Of a stretch of 64,000 nt of DNA, positions 35,335 to 43,896 are shown piece by piece. Where the stretch lies: assembly GCF_002564025.1 (NCBI RefSeq), contig NZ_PDJH01000001.1:806001-870000 (forward strand), given 5' to 3'. The notes below the pieces were generated by a model. That model was not told the origin of the DNA. It did no database searches and saw only the letters and a program-made list of their open reading frames with translations. Numbering within the stretch: the first letter of the stretch is position 1; each line of letters begins with the position of its first letter. The translations under genes were made by a program, and so were the position numbers. Source of the stretch: Flavimobilis soli. GTDB lineage: Bacteria; Actinomycetota; Actinomycetes; Actinomycetales; Cellulomonadaceae.

Positions 35335-36672
35335 ATGACCGGTCACCCCACGCGCAGCTCGGCGCTGCTCACGGACAAGTACGAGCTCACGATGCTTCAG
35401 GCGGCGCTCGCGGCAGGGACCGCCCACCGCCGGTGCGTCTTCGAGGTCTTCACGCGACGCCTGCCAGCAGGCCGCCGGTACGGGGTCGTCGCGGGGACCG
35501 GACGGTTCCTCGAGGCACTCGCGGACTTCCGCTTCGGCGAGCAGGAGGTCGACTGGCTGCTCGCCGACGGCGTCGTCGACGAGGCGACCGCGCAGTACCT
35601 CGCGGACTTCCGCTTCTCCGGCACGATCCGCGGCTATGCGGAGGGCGAGATCTACTTCCCTGGCTCCCCCCTCATGGTCGTCGACGCGACGTTCGCGGAA
35701 GGGGTCGTGCTCGAGACGCTCGCGCTGTCGATCCTCAACCACGACTCCGCCGTCGCAGCCGCGGCGTCGCGCATGACCGCGGCCGCGGGCGACCGCCCGT
35801 GCCTCGAGATGGGCGCGCGGCGCACGCACGAGGAGGCGGCGGTCGGCGCGGCGCGCGCCGCCGTCGTCGCGGGCTTCGTCGGAACGTCGCACCTCGAGGC
35901 GGCGCGCCGGTACGGCCTCACCGCGATCGGCACGGCCGCGCACGCCTTCACGCTCCTGCACGACGACGAGGAGCAGGCCTTCGCTGCCCAGGTCGCCTCG
36001 CTCGGTGCGGGCACGACGTTGCTCGTGGACACGTACGACGTGACACAGGGCGTCGAGCGCGCGATCAAGGTCGCGGGGACGGGCCTCGGCGCGGTGCGCC
36101 TCGACTCGGGAGACCTCGGTGTGCAGGCGGTCGAGGTTCGCCAGCAGCTCGACGCGCTCGGCGCGACCGGCACGCGCATCACGGTGACGAGCGACCTCGA
36201 CGAGCACGCGATCGCGGCGCTCGCGTCCGCCCCGGTCGACTCGTACGGCGTGGGCACGCAGCTCGTGACGGGCTCGGGCCACCCGACGTGCTCGATGGTC
36301 TACAAGGTCGTCGCGCGCGAGAACGCGGCAGGCGAGCTCGAGCGCGTCGCGAAGGCGTCCGCGTCGAAGGCGAGCGTCGGCGGCGCGAAGAATGCGGCCC
36401 GTGCGCTCGACGCGCGTGGGCGCGCGACGGGCGAGATCGTCGCGGTCGGGTCCCCCGAGGCCGTCGCCGCCTGGGAGGCGCCGGGACGCGCCCGCCCCCT
36501 GCACGTCGACCTCGTGGTCGACGGCGAGATCGACACCGCGTACACGGGCGCGGAGGGCGTGCGGCGTGCTGCCGAGCACCACGCCCGCGTGCGCGCGGAG
36601 CTCCCGCTCAACGCGCTGCGGCTGTCCGTGGGCGACCCCGCGCTCTCGACGAAGGTCGTCGACCTCGGCTGA
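35335..36672 (+). CDS. pncB: Nicotinate phosphoribosyltransferase
   Basis: 445 residues. PncB joins nicotinate and PRPP in NAD salvage. Visible are ALLTDKYELTMLQAAL, CVFEVFTRRLPAGRRYGVVAG, GFVGTSHLEAARRYGL (with the catalytic His phosphorylation region TAAHAFTLLHDDEEQAF), RLDSGDLGVQAVEVR, YGVGTQLVTGSGHPTCSMVYKVV and LRLSVGDPALSTKV. ATG at 35335 is preceded by GAGG. It is a standard neighbour of clpS. Confidence 0.95.
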   Translation: MTGHPTRSSALLTDKYELTMLQAALAAGTAHRRCVFEVFTRRLPAGRRYGVVAGTGRFLEALADFRFGEQEVDWLLADGVVDEATAQYLADFRFSGTIRGYAEGEIYFPGSPLMVVDATFAEGVVLETLALSILNHDSAVAAAASRMTAAAGDRPCLEMGARRTHEEAAVGAARAAVVAGFVGTSHLEAARRYGLTAIGTAAHAFTLLHDDEEQAFAAQVASLGAGTTLLVDTYDVTQGVERAIKVAGTGLGAVRLDSGDLGVQAVEVRQQLDALGATGTRITVTSDLDEHAIAALASAPVDSYGVGTQLVTGSGHPTCSMVYKVVARENAAGELERVAKASASKASVGGAKNAARALDARGRATGEIVAVGSPEAVAAWEAPGRARPLHVDLVVDGEIDTAYTGAEGVRRAAEHHARVRAELPLNALRLSVGDPALSTKVVDLG

Positions 36673-36702
36673 GCCGGGCTGTCGCTCGCGCGCGAGCCGT
36701 CG

Positions 36703-38595
36703 TCAGCGCTTGCCGACGAACCAGCGCCGCACGAGCGCGACGCGCTTCTCGAGCTGCTCGACGGTCGCGAGCGGGACCTCGGGCCCGCCGCACTGTCGAC
36801 GCAGCTCGACGTGGACGGTGCCGTGCGGCTGCCCCGAGCGGCGCGCCCAGCCGGCGACGAGCTGGTTGAGCTCGCGGCGCAGCTCGGCCGCTCTGCGGTG
36901 GTCCATCTCCTCGCGCGCCGCGTCCGAGCCGCCGCGGCTCATCTGACCGGCCTGGCGCTGCCGGAGCAGCGTCGTCACCTGGTCGGCGTCGAGCAGCCCG
37001 GGCAGGCCCAGGAAGTCGAGCTCCTCGTCCGAGCCGACGTCGGCGCCCAGCCCGAACTCGCCGCCGTCGAACAGGACCTTGTCGAAGGACGCCTGCGCCT
37101 CGAGCGCCTCGAACGAGCCGAGCAGCTCCCCTGCCGCCTTGTCCTCACGGTTGGCGGCCGCGATGAGCGAGTCCTCGAGCTGCCCCTCGGTCTCCCCGGG
37201 CTTCTCAGGACGGTCGAGCGCGTGGTCGCGCTCGACCTCCATCGCGTGCGCGAGCTCGAGGAGCTGCGGCACGCTCGGGAGGAACACCGAGGCGGTCTCG
37301 CCGCGGCGCCGGGCTCGCACGAAACGGCCGACGGCCTGCGCGAAGAACAGCGGCGTCGACGCCGACGTCGCGTAGACGCCGACGGCGAGGCGCGGGACGT
37401 CGACGCCTTCGGACACCATGCGCACGGCGACGAGCCAGCGCGAGTCGGACTTCGAGTACTCCTCGATACGCTGACCGGCGCCCGCGTCGTCGGACAGGAC
37501 GACCGTCGGCGACTCCCCCGTGATCCGGGCGATGTGGCCCGCGTACGCGCGGGCGTCCGTCTGGTCGGTCGCGATGATCATCGCGCCTGCGTCGGGAACC
37601 GAGCGACGCACCTCCGTGAGGCGCTTGTCGGCGGCCGCGATGACGGACGGGATCCACTCGCCGTTCGGGTCGAGCGCGGTGCGCCACGCCTGCGCGGTCA
37701 TGTCCTTCGTGAGCGGCTCGCCGAGGCGCGCGCTGATCTCGTCGCCCGCCTTCGTGCGCCAGCGGACGTTGCCCGAGTAGGACATGAAGATGACGGGGCG
37801 CACGACGTGGTCGCGCAGCGCCTGGCCGTAGCCGTACGTGTAGTCGGCCGACGACCGTCGGATCCCGTCGTTGCCGCGCTCGTAGCGCACGAACGGGATC
37901 TTGGCGGTGTCCGAGCGGAACGGTGTACCGGTGAGCATGAGCCTGCGGGTCGCGCTCTCGAACGCCTCGTGGACCGCGTCGCCCCAGCTCAGGGCGTCAC
38001 CGCCGTGGTGCACCTCGTCGAGGATGACGAGCGTGCGGTCCGCCTCGGTGCGGGCGCGGTGCAGCGCCGGGTTGGCGGCGATCTGCGCATACGTGATCGC
38101 GACGCCGTCGTACACCGCGCCGTGGCGGCCCTGGCTGTTGCGGAACGACGGGTCGATCTTGATGCCGACGCGCGCCGCGGCGTCCGCCCACTGGTGCTTG
38201 AGGTGCTCGGTCGGCGCGACGACCGTCACGCGGCGCACGACGCCCGCCTCGAGGAGCTCGGTCGCGAGGCGCAGCGCGAACGTCGTCTTGCCGGCGCCCG
38301 GCGTCGCGACCGCCATGAAGTCGCGCGGCTGCGTCGCCCGGTACCGCTCGAGCGCCTCCGCCTGCCACGCACGGAGCTTCGTCGCGGTGCCCCACGGCGC
38401 GCGCTGCGGGAACGCGGGCGCGAGCTGGGAGGCTGCGGCCGACGACGCGTGCACGGGCATGCTCTGCACGGCCTGGCGCGGTGCCGGCCCACCGACCGTC
38501 GCTCGGGCGCGCTCCGCCGAACGTTCCCGGGCCCGCTGGACGCGGTCCTCGAGAGCGGAGGCGAAGAGGTCGGGCTGCTCTGCGGCCCCCGTCAC
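36703..38595 (-). CDS. DEAD/DEAH-box superfamily 2 helicase
   Basis: 630 residues. Motif I is AVATPGAGKTTFAL, motif II VILDEVHHGG (DEVH), motif III LMLTGTPFR, and motifs V-VI MVSEGVDVPRLAVGVYATSA followed by FFAQAVGRFVRARRRGE. This places it in the UvrB/XPB-like SF2 group. The C-terminal ~200 residues are helical with no known domain. The GTG start overlaps the stop of the DUF3039 gene (GTGA), a conserved arrangement in actinobacteria, so the zinc-ribbon protein may work with it. Confidence 0.88.
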   Translation of the reverse strand: MTGAAEQPDLFASALEDRVQRARERSAERARATVGGPAPRQAVQSMPVHASSAAASQLAPAFPQRAPWGTATKLRAWQAEALERYRATQPRDFMAVATPGAGKTTFALRLATELLEAGVVRRVTVVAPTEHLKHQWADAAARVGIKIDPSFRNSQGRHGAVYDGVAITYAQIAANPALHRARTEADRTLVILDEVHHGGDALSWGDAVHEAFESATRRLMLTGTPFRSDTAKIPFVRYERGNDGIRRSSADYTYGYGQALRDHVVRPVIFMSYSGNVRWRTKAGDEISARLGEPLTKDMTAQAWRTALDPNGEWIPSVIAAADKRLTEVRRSVPDAGAMIIATDQTDARAYAGHIARITGESPTVVLSDDAGAGQRIEEYSKSDSRWLVAVRMVSEGVDVPRLAVGVYATSASTPLFFAQAVGRFVRARRRGETASVFLPSVPQLLELAHAMEVERDHALDRPEKPGETEGQLEDSLIAAANREDKAAGELLGSFEALEAQASFDKVLFDGGEFGLGADVGSDEELDFLGLPGLLDADQVTTLLRQRQAGQMSRGGSDAAREEMDHRRAAELRRELNQLVAGWARRSGQPHGTVHVELRRQCGGPEVPLATVEQLEKRVALVRRWFVGKR

Positions 38596-38942
38596 TTGTC
38601 CGAGTCGCCGGCGCCGTCGTTCCCGTCGCCGTCCTCGGGCTTGCGGAAGCCCTCGTAGATCTCCTTGCACACCGGGCACACCGGGAAGCGGTTCGGGTCG
38701 CGCCCGGGCACCCAGACCTTGCCGCACAGCGCGATCACCGGGTTCCCCGAGACGGCGGAGGCGAGGATCTTCTCCTTGCGGACGTAGTGCGAGAAGCGCT
38801 CGTGGTCCCCCGGCTCGACCTCCTGCGTCTGCTCGACGCGCTCGAGCAGGCCCGTGGCACCGCCGTCGCGGCTCGGTCCGCCGGGGCCGGTGGGGCCGGA
38901 CGGGGCGGAGGGTCCGTGGGGGTCGGGGAGGGTCTCGCTCAT
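38592..38942 (-). CDS. DUF3039 zinc-ribbon-like protein
   Basis: 116 residues. After a Pro/Gly-rich start, HERFSHYVRKEKILASAVSGNPVIALCGKVWVPGRDPNRFPVCPVC is the DUF3039 core; the CGKVW and CPVC Cys residues probably bind one zinc. Its stop overlaps the helicase start by four bases. ATG at 38942 is used; MLMS two codons upstream is also possible. Confidence 0.87.
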   Translation of the reverse strand: MSETLPDPHGPSAPSGPTGPGGPSRDGGATGLLERVEQTQEVEPGDHERFSHYVRKEKILASAVSGNPVIALCGKVWVPGRDPNRFPVCPVCKEIYEGFRKPEDGDGNDGAGDSDK

Positions 38943-39007
38943 GAGCACGAGTCTACGACGCCCCCTGTGACACGCCCGGCCCGTCCGGGCGTCGGTACAG
39001 TGCTCGG

Positions 39008-39430
39008 GTGACCTCGCCCGGAGACCCGTCGCCGCGCCCGGGCAGCCCTGCGCCCGACGGTGCGAGGGTCCGCGCGGACAGCTGGACCTGGGCGGTGCGC
39101 GTCTACCGGACGCGGTCGCTCGCGGCCGCGGCGTGCCGCGCCGGGCACGTGAGCGTCAACGGCGAGAAGGCGAAGCCGTCGTCGCCCGTCCGCGTCGGGG
39201 ACGAGGTACGTGCACGCACGGACGCGGGCGAGCGCATCCTCGTCGTCCGGCAGGTCCTCACGAAGCGCGTGAGCGCCCCGCTCGCAGCCGAGGCGGTCGA
39301 GGACCTCACTCCCCCGCCGCCTCCGCGGACGGAGGCACCGCTCGCGCCGATGCGCGAGCGAGGGGCCGGGCGCCCCACGAAGCGTGAGCGCCGCCAGATC
39401 GACGAGCTGCGCGGGCGCGCATCACGCTGA
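39008..39430 (+). CDS. S4-domain RNA-binding protein (Hsp15-like)
   Basis: 140 residues. The S4 fold is seen in WAVRVYRTRSLAAAACRAGHVSVNGEKAKPSSPVRVGDEV. The basic C-terminus GRPTKRERRQIDELRGRASR fits RNA contact. Hsp15 proteins bind stalled large ribosomal subunits carrying peptidyl-tRNA; that role is inferred by family. GTG start at 39008; it diverges from the DUF3039 gene. Confidence 0.87.
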   Translation: MTSPGDPSPRPGSPAPDGARVRADSWTWAVRVYRTRSLAAAACRAGHVSVNGEKAKPSSPVRVGDEVRARTDAGERILVVRQVLTKRVSAPLAAEAVEDLTPPPPPRTEAPLAPMRERGAGRPTKRERRQIDELRGRASR

Positions 39431-39512
39431 ACCTGCCCGACGGCGCCGGGCGGGCTCGCAGCGACAGGTGCGGACCGCGTCGTGCTACGCCGCGCGTGGG
39501 CGTGCGGACGGC

Positions 39513-40154
39513 TCAGGCGAGCGGGCTCGCGAGCGTGTTCGTGCCGAAGCCCGACGAGAAGGTCGGGCCGCGGTCGGCGAGCTCGCGCGCGAACTGGTGC
39601 TGCCACGCCGGGAACGGCGTGTGCGCGAGGGACTCGTTGGCGAAGCGGCGGTCGTCGGTGACCTCGGTGACGCAGAACGACGGGATGCTGAGGTTCGTCA
39701 CGGGGACGCCGCGCTCGCACTCCGCGATCACGAGGCCGCGGTTGCGGCCCGCGAAGACGTCGACGACCCAGCCGTCGTCGCCGAGCCACGCGGAGTAACG
39801 GTTCTTGACGATGCGCGCTCCGCCGCGGCGCATCATCTCGATGCCGACGTGCACGTCGATCTCGCGCTCGGCCTCGTAGCGGGTCCCGCCGACCTGCGGG
39901 CCCTTGACGGTGAGAGCGCAGAAGTCGAAGCGGTCCGCGTGGAGGTCGAGGACGTCGACCGCGTCGAGGTCGACCGTCGGGTCGAGGACGATCCCGTCGG
40001 CCTGGACGCGCAGGCGCATGGCGTAGCCGTCGACGGCGAGGAAGTAGGACTGCACGATGAGCGTGGGCGTGGGATCGTCGCGCACCACGTCGGGAAGTCC
40101 GCGGACGAAGAAGCGCCGCTCGAACTCGAAGTCGCCGTAGCCGGTCTCGCTCAT
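39513..40154 (-). CDS. CYTH-domain protein
   Basis: 213 residues. The FEFERRFFV start (ExExK-like signature with ERR), MRLRVQADG, ALTVKGPQVGGTRYEAEREI, KNRYSAWL, VVDVFAGRNRGLVIAECE and VTEVTDDRRFANESLA follow the closed eight-stranded triphosphate tunnel pattern of CYTH enzymes (adenylyl cyclase class IV and thiamine-triphosphatase). It probably binds triphosphate or polyphosphate with a divalent metal; the substrate is unknown. Confidence 0.85.
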   Translation of the reverse strand: MSETGYGDFEFERRFFVRGLPDVVRDDPTPTLIVQSYFLAVDGYAMRLRVQADGIVLDPTVDLDAVDVLDLHADRFDFCALTVKGPQVGGTRYEAEREIDVHVGIEMMRRGGARIVKNRYSAWLGDDGWVVDVFAGRNRGLVIAECERGVPVTNLSIPSFCVTEVTDDRRFANESLAHTPFPAWQHQFARELADRGPTFSSGFGTNTLASPLA

Positions 40155-40269
40155 GGGATGTCCTGGGGTGGGGGCCGGTGGTCGTCGGCAGGGTGCCGTC
40201 GGGCCGAACGTAGCACCGCGAACCGCGAGATCGTGGGATTTCTGCCTGTGCGGGCCGTCGGGGACCTCG

Positions 40270-40782
40270 TCAACGGCCGTAGGGCAGGGAGCGGCGCCCT
40301 TCGGGGTCGATCTTCCCGAGGATGAGGTCGCTGATCATGTGGAGCTGGGCGACCTGCTCGTCGCTGAGCGGCTCGAACACGTGGGAGCGGACGGTGCGCG
40401 CGTGGCCGGGGGCTGCCTCGACGACGGCGTCCCAGCCGGCGTCGGTCAGACGCGCGTTCATCGCGCGGCGGTCCTCGTCGCAGACAGCGCGGGCGACGAG
40501 GCCGCGCTTCTCGAGCCGGGTGACGACGTGGGACAGTCGCGGCAGGGTCGCGTTGGTGCGGGCGGCGAGCCCCGTCATGCGTAGCGTGCGGTCGGGGGCC
40601 TCGGAGAGGATCGCGAGGACGTAGTACTCGAAGTGGCTCAGGCCGCTGTCGCGCTGGAGCTGGGAGTCGAGGACGCCGGGCAGGAGCTCGACGACACCGA
40701 TGAAACGCACCCAGGCGGACAGCTGCTCGGGGCTGAGCCAAGGGCTGTCGTCGGGGGCGATCGTGGTGCTGTCGTCGTTCAT
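40270..40782 (-). CDS. MarR-family transcriptional regulator
   Basis: 170 residues. It has the winged-helix MarR pattern: LQRDSGLSHFEYYVLAILSE, RTLRMTGLAARTNATLPRLSHVVTRLEKRGLVAR with the wing CDEDRRAMNARLTDAG, and a C-terminal helix. It diverges from the NAD(P)-binding oxidoreductase gene, and the gap holds a strong inverted repeat that is probably its operator, so it likely represses both itself and that gene. Confidence 0.9.
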   Translation of the reverse strand: MNDDSTTIAPDDSPWLSPEQLSAWVRFIGVVELLPGVLDSQLQRDSGLSHFEYYVLAILSEAPDRTLRMTGLAARTNATLPRLSHVVTRLEKRGLVARAVCDEDRRAMNARLTDAGWDAVVEAAPGHARTVRSHVFEPLSDEQVAQLHMISDLILGKIDPEGRRSLPYGR

Positions 40783-40798
40783 GCCGTCATCCTAGCGC

Positions 40799-40820
40799 AT
40801 TGATTGACGCTTCAACCAAT
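40799..40820. promoter_or_regulatory. Probable MarR operator
   Basis: ATTGATTGA (40799-40807), a CGCT spacer and TCAACCAAT (40812-40820) form a 9-base inverted repeat with a single mismatch. It begins 17 bases upstream of the MarR start and lies 64 bases before the divergent gene. It is AT-rich against the local background, as expected for MarR sites. Confidence 0.65.
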
Positions 40821-40883
40821 GCGGCGTAGCGTCGATGGAACCGGGCCGCCCGCTCGCCATCACCCCCGTCGAAGGAGCTCCTC

Positions 40884-41456
40884 ATGACCACGATCACCAT
40901 CATCGGCACCGGCAACATGGCCCACGCGATCGGCGGCGTGCTCGCCGACGGCGGCGCCTCGGTCCAGTACGTCGGCCACGGCGAGAACACCCCCGTGCAG
41001 GGCGACACCGCCATCCTCGCCGTCCCCTACCCCGCCGTCGACGACGTGCTCGCGACGTACGGCGACCAGCTCGACGGCCGTGTCGTCGTCGACATCACGA
41101 ACCCCCTCGACTTCACCACGTTCGACTCGCTCGTGGTCCCGTCCGACAGCTCCGCGACCGCGCAGATCGCCGCTCGCGTCCCCGGCGCAAAGGTCCTCAA
41201 GGCGTTCAACACCACCTTCGCTGCGACGCTCTCCGCCAAGACCGTGGGCGGCCTGCCCACCACGGTCCTCGTCGCCGGGGACGACACCGACGCCAAGACG
41301 GCGCTGATCGGCGCCATCACCGCGGGCGGCGTTTCCGCCGTCGACGCCGGAGCGCTCTCCCGGGCGCGTGAGCTCGAGGCCGTCGGGTTCCTGCAGCTCA
41401 CCCTTGCCGTCGGCGAGAAGCTCCCGTGGACCGGCGGCTTCGCCGTCGCGCGCTGA
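40884..41456 (+). CDS. NAD(P)-binding oxidoreductase (F420:NADP reductase-like)
   Basis: 190 residues. A Rossmann fold with TITIIGTGNMAHAIGGVLADGGASV, TAILAVPYPAVDDVL, VVVDITNPLDF, AKVLKAFNTTFA and VAGDDTDAKTALI is typical of the NADP oxidoreductase coenzyme-F420-dependent family. Whether it truly uses F420 is not visible. Good GAAGGAGCTCCTC site before ATG. It is likely controlled by the divergent MarR protein. Confidence 0.87.
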   Translation: MTTITIIGTGNMAHAIGGVLADGGASVQYVGHGENTPVQGDTAILAVPYPAVDDVLATYGDQLDGRVVVDITNPLDFTTFDSLVVPSDSSATAQIAARVPGAKVLKAFNTTFAATLSAKTVGGLPTTVLVAGDDTDAKTALIGAITAGGVSAVDAGALSRARELEAVGFLQLTLAVGEKLPWTGGFAVAR

Positions 41457-41608
41457 AGAACCGTCCGAGGAGGTGTGCGCCACCGGCCCCGGATGCCCGA
41501 GCTGCACCTGCGGCAATACGGGCGCAAAACTAGCGTCACAGAGTCCGGGGTCCGCCCCCCATAACGGCGCCGGCGTCGCGCGACGGCGAACCGGGACGCC
41601 CTGGCACG

Positions 41609-41653
41609 ACGACGCGGGCTCCCGCACCGGTGAGGTGCGGGCGCCCGCGTCGT
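41609..41653. terminator. Long bidirectional hairpin between convergent genes
   Basis: ACGACGCGGGC (41609-41619) pairs with GCCCGCGTCGT (41643-41653), and inside them CCCGCAC pairs with GTGCGGG. It lies between the oxidoreductase and the rhodanese-fusion gene. The remaining 150 bases before it show no coding support. Confidence 0.75.
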
Positions 41654-41687
41654 GCTGCGTGGTCCTGGCTCCGCGCTGCGGCGCGCG

Positions 41688-43328
41688 CTACCGCGTCGCT
41701 GTGCTCCAGGTGCGGACGCCACCGTCGAGGTTGCGGACGTCGTCGTGCCCGAGCTGCGCGAGCAGCCGTGCGGCGCTGTGACCGCGCTGCCCGACCGCGC
41801 AGTGCACCACGACCGGCCCCTCCCCGATCTCGCCGTGCCGCTCGCGCAGCTCGTCGAGCGGGATGTTCACCGCGCCAGGGATCGACTCGCGCTCGTGCTC
41901 GGCGGGGGTCCGGACGTCGACGAGCGTCGCACCCGCCGCCAGGGCGGCGTCGAGCTCGTGCCACTGGACCGACCGGGTCAGACCGGACGCGAGGTTCTCC
42001 GCGATCATGCCGAGCATGTTGACGGGGTCCTTCGCGGAGCCGAACTGCGGCGCGTAGGCAAGCTCGAGGTCGGCGAGGTCGCTCGCGTGCAGCCCGCCAC
42101 GGATCGCCGTCGCGACGATGTCGATCCGCTTGTCGACGCCTGCCTCGCCCACACCCTGCGCGCCGAGGATCTCGTCCGTCGCAGCGTCGACGACGAGCTT
42201 GAGCGCCATCGGGCGCGCTCCCGGGTAGTAGCCGGCGTGGTCGCTCGGGTGCGTGTGGATGACACGGACGTCACGACCTGCCGCGCGCGCACGGCGCTCG
42301 CTCCACCCGGTGGATGCGGCGGTCAGGCCGAACACCCCGACGATCGCCGTACCGAGGACAGGCTGGGACCGGACCGGACGGCCGGTGATCGCGTCCGCGA
42401 CGAGGCGGCCGTGACGGTTAGCGGTCTGCGCGAGCGGGACGAACGCGTCGCCGCCACCGATCGCGTCGCGCTTCACCGCGACGTCGCCGACGGCGAAGAT
42501 CGCGGGGTCGCTCGTGCGCTGCTGCTCGTCGACGACGACGGCGCCGCGCTCCCCCGTCTCGAGTCCCGCCGCGCGGGCGAGACGCGACTCGGGCGAGACG
42601 CCGACGGCCATGACGAGCAGGTCCGCCGGGACGCTCGAGCCGTCGTCGAGCACGAGGGTGGTCTCGGTGACGCTCGTCGCCGCAGCGCCGGTGCGCACCG
42701 TGACGCCGTTCTCCTCGAGGCGGGCGCGCACGAGCGCGGCCATCTCGACGTCGAGCGGCGGCAGGACCTGGTCCGCGAGCTCGACGACCGTGACGTCGAG
42801 ACCACGCAGCGCGAGGTTCTCGGCGAGCTCGACGCCGATGAAGCCCGCACCGACGATCGCGGCGGTGCGCGGTCCTGCGGCGACTGCCGCGACGATGCGG
42901 TCGACGTCGGCGACGTCGCGCAGCACGTGCGCCCGCTCAGCGCCCGGGAGCGCGGGGCGGATCGGTGATGCGCCCGTCGCGATGACGAGCGAGTCGTAGC
43001 CGAGCTCGACCTCCTCGCCCGACCGGAGCCGGGCGGTCACGGTGCGGGCGTCGCGGTCGATCGCGACGACGTCGTGCCCCGTGCGCACGTCGAGGCGGAA
43101 GCGTGCTCCGAGCGACGCGGGCGTCTGCAGCAGGAGGGCCTCACGGTCCTCGATGACGCCGCCGACGTGGTACGGCAGCCCGCAGTTCGCGAACGAGACG
43201 TGCTCGCCGCGCTCGAGGACGACGATCTCGCGGTCCTCGTCGAGCCTGCGCAGCCGGGTGGCGGCGGACATTCCGGCGGCGACGCCGCCGATGACGATCG
43301 TGCGGGGTGCGGCCTGCGGGGTGCTCAT
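41688..43328 (-). CDS. CoA-disulfide/persulfide reductase with C-terminal rhodanese domain
   Basis: 546 residues. The first ~440 form a pyridine nucleotide-disulfide reductase: FAD motif IVIGGVAAGMSAATRLRRLD, the single active Cys 49 in SFANCGLPYHVGG, NAD motif AAIVGAGFIGVELAENLALRG and IFAVGDVAVKRD. The C-terminal ~90 residues are a rhodanese domain with catalytic Cys ~510 in VVHCAVGQRGHSAARLL. This CoADR-Rhd architecture reduces CoA disulfide or CoA persulfide with NAD(P)H. With the CsoR/CstR-type regulator next door, a sulfide or persulfide role is most likely. Confidence 0.9.
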   Translation of the reverse strand: MSTPQAAPRTIVIGGVAAGMSAATRLRRLDEDREIVVLERGEHVSFANCGLPYHVGGVIEDREALLLQTPASLGARFRLDVRTGHDVVAIDRDARTVTARLRSGEEVELGYDSLVIATGASPIRPALPGAERAHVLRDVADVDRIVAAVAAGPRTAAIVGAGFIGVELAENLALRGLDVTVVELADQVLPPLDVEMAALVRARLEENGVTVRTGAAATSVTETTLVLDDGSSVPADLLVMAVGVSPESRLARAAGLETGERGAVVVDEQQRTSDPAIFAVGDVAVKRDAIGGGDAFVPLAQTANRHGRLVADAITGRPVRSQPVLGTAIVGVFGLTAASTGWSERRARAAGRDVRVIHTHPSDHAGYYPGARPMALKLVVDAATDEILGAQGVGEAGVDKRIDIVATAIRGGLHASDLADLELAYAPQFGSAKDPVNMLGMIAENLASGLTRSVQWHELDAALAAGATLVDVRTPAEHERESIPGAVNIPLDELRERHGEIGEGPVVVHCAVGQRGHSAARLLAQLGHDDVRNLDGGVRTWSTATR

Positions 43329-43339
43329 GGCGCGCCTCG

Positions 43340-43525
43340 TCAGCGGCCGAAGAGGCCGGAGAACCAGCCGCCGGACTTCTGCTGCGCGCCGACCGCAGCC
43401 TGCGGCTCGTTAGCGCAGCGGCACTGCTCGGACTTGGGCACGGACGCCATCACGGAGTCGACGTGCTGGCCGCAGCCCGCCCAGGTCGTCTTGCCGCACT
43501 TCTTGCATGCCACAGGTCGGCACAT
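43340..43525 (-). CDS. Small Cys-rich zinc-ribbon-like protein
   Basis: 61 residues: C2, C7-x-x-C10, C18 and C35-x-C37 in MCRPVACKKCGKTTWAGCGQ followed by HVDSVMASVP. It ends in the basic-aromatic SGGWFSGLFGR. ATG at 43525 follows CTGGAGGAGC. The CKKCGKTTWAGCGQHVD text is widely conserved in actinobacteria, often near CsoR-type regulators. It is the first gene after the operator region and leads into the reductase-rhodanese gene. A metal- or sulfur-handling role is a guess. Confidence 0.75.
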   Translation of the reverse strand: MCRPVACKKCGKTTWAGCGQHVDSVMASVPKSEQCRCANEPQAAVGAQQKSGGWFSGLFGR

Positions 43526-43553
43526 GTCTTGCTCCTCCAGCTCTCGTGAGAGA

Positions 43554-43567
43554 TACCCCCTGGGGTA
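43554..43567. promoter_or_regulatory. CsoR/CstR-type operator 1
   Basis: TACCCCCTGGGGTA is a near-perfect palindrome of the C-tract/G-tract type bound by CsoR-family repressors. It lies 29 bases upstream of the Cys-rich small protein, so it should control the leftward unit. Confidence 0.65.
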
Positions 43568-43583
43568 CCCGATGCTCGCCACG

Positions 43584-43601
43584 ATACACCCCCGGGGGTA
43601 T
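43584..43601. promoter_or_regulatory. CsoR/CstR-type operator 2
   Basis: ATACACCCCCGGGGGTAT is a second palindrome of the same class, 10 bases before the regulator's ATG, consistent with autoregulation. With operator 1 it fills the divergent intergenic space. Confidence 0.7.
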
Positions 43602-43610
43602 GCTGTCCAC

Positions 43611-43871
43611 ATGAAGCTCCCACCCGAGACCACCCAGGCCGTCACCACCCGGCTCAAGCGCGCGCACGGCCAGATCGCCGGCATCATCAAGATGCTCGAC
43701 GAGGGCCGGGAGTGCGAGGACGTCCTCACGCAGGTCGCAGCCGTCAGCAAGGCGCTCGACCGCGCCGGCTTCGCGCTCATCGCCGGCGGCATGCGCGAGT
43801 GCCTCGTCGCCGACGACCCGTCGACGTCGGACCAGGAACGCCTCGAGAAGCTCTTCCTCTCCCTCGCCTGA
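43611..43871 (+). CDS. CsoR-family metal- or persulfide-sensing repressor (CstR-like)
   Basis: 86 residues of the DUF156 four-helix family: RLKRAHGQIAGIIKMLDEGRECEDVLTQVAAVSKAL, then GFALIAGGMRECLVAD. The two Cys (35 and 64) are spaced 29 apart as in CsoR and CstR. The Cu(I)-binding His expected four residues before the second Cys is Gly 60. Loss of that His is characteristic of CstR-type sensors that react with persulfides rather than copper. Two matching operators flank its start, and the divergent unit encodes a rhodanese-fused reductase. Confidence 0.85.
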   Translation: MKLPPETTQAVTTRLKRAHGQIAGIIKMLDEGRECEDVLTQVAAVSKALDRAGFALIAGGMRECLVADDPSTSDQERLEKLFLSLA

Positions 43872-43896
43872 CCTTCCGCTGGCGCTCGAGGTCAGA

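Noticed and set aside
41470..41570. Cys-rich coding frame (CATGPGCPSCTCGNTGAK)
   Set aside because: It has no own start or ribosome-binding site in a credible place. It runs on into the terminator hairpin and then antisense to the reductase gene.
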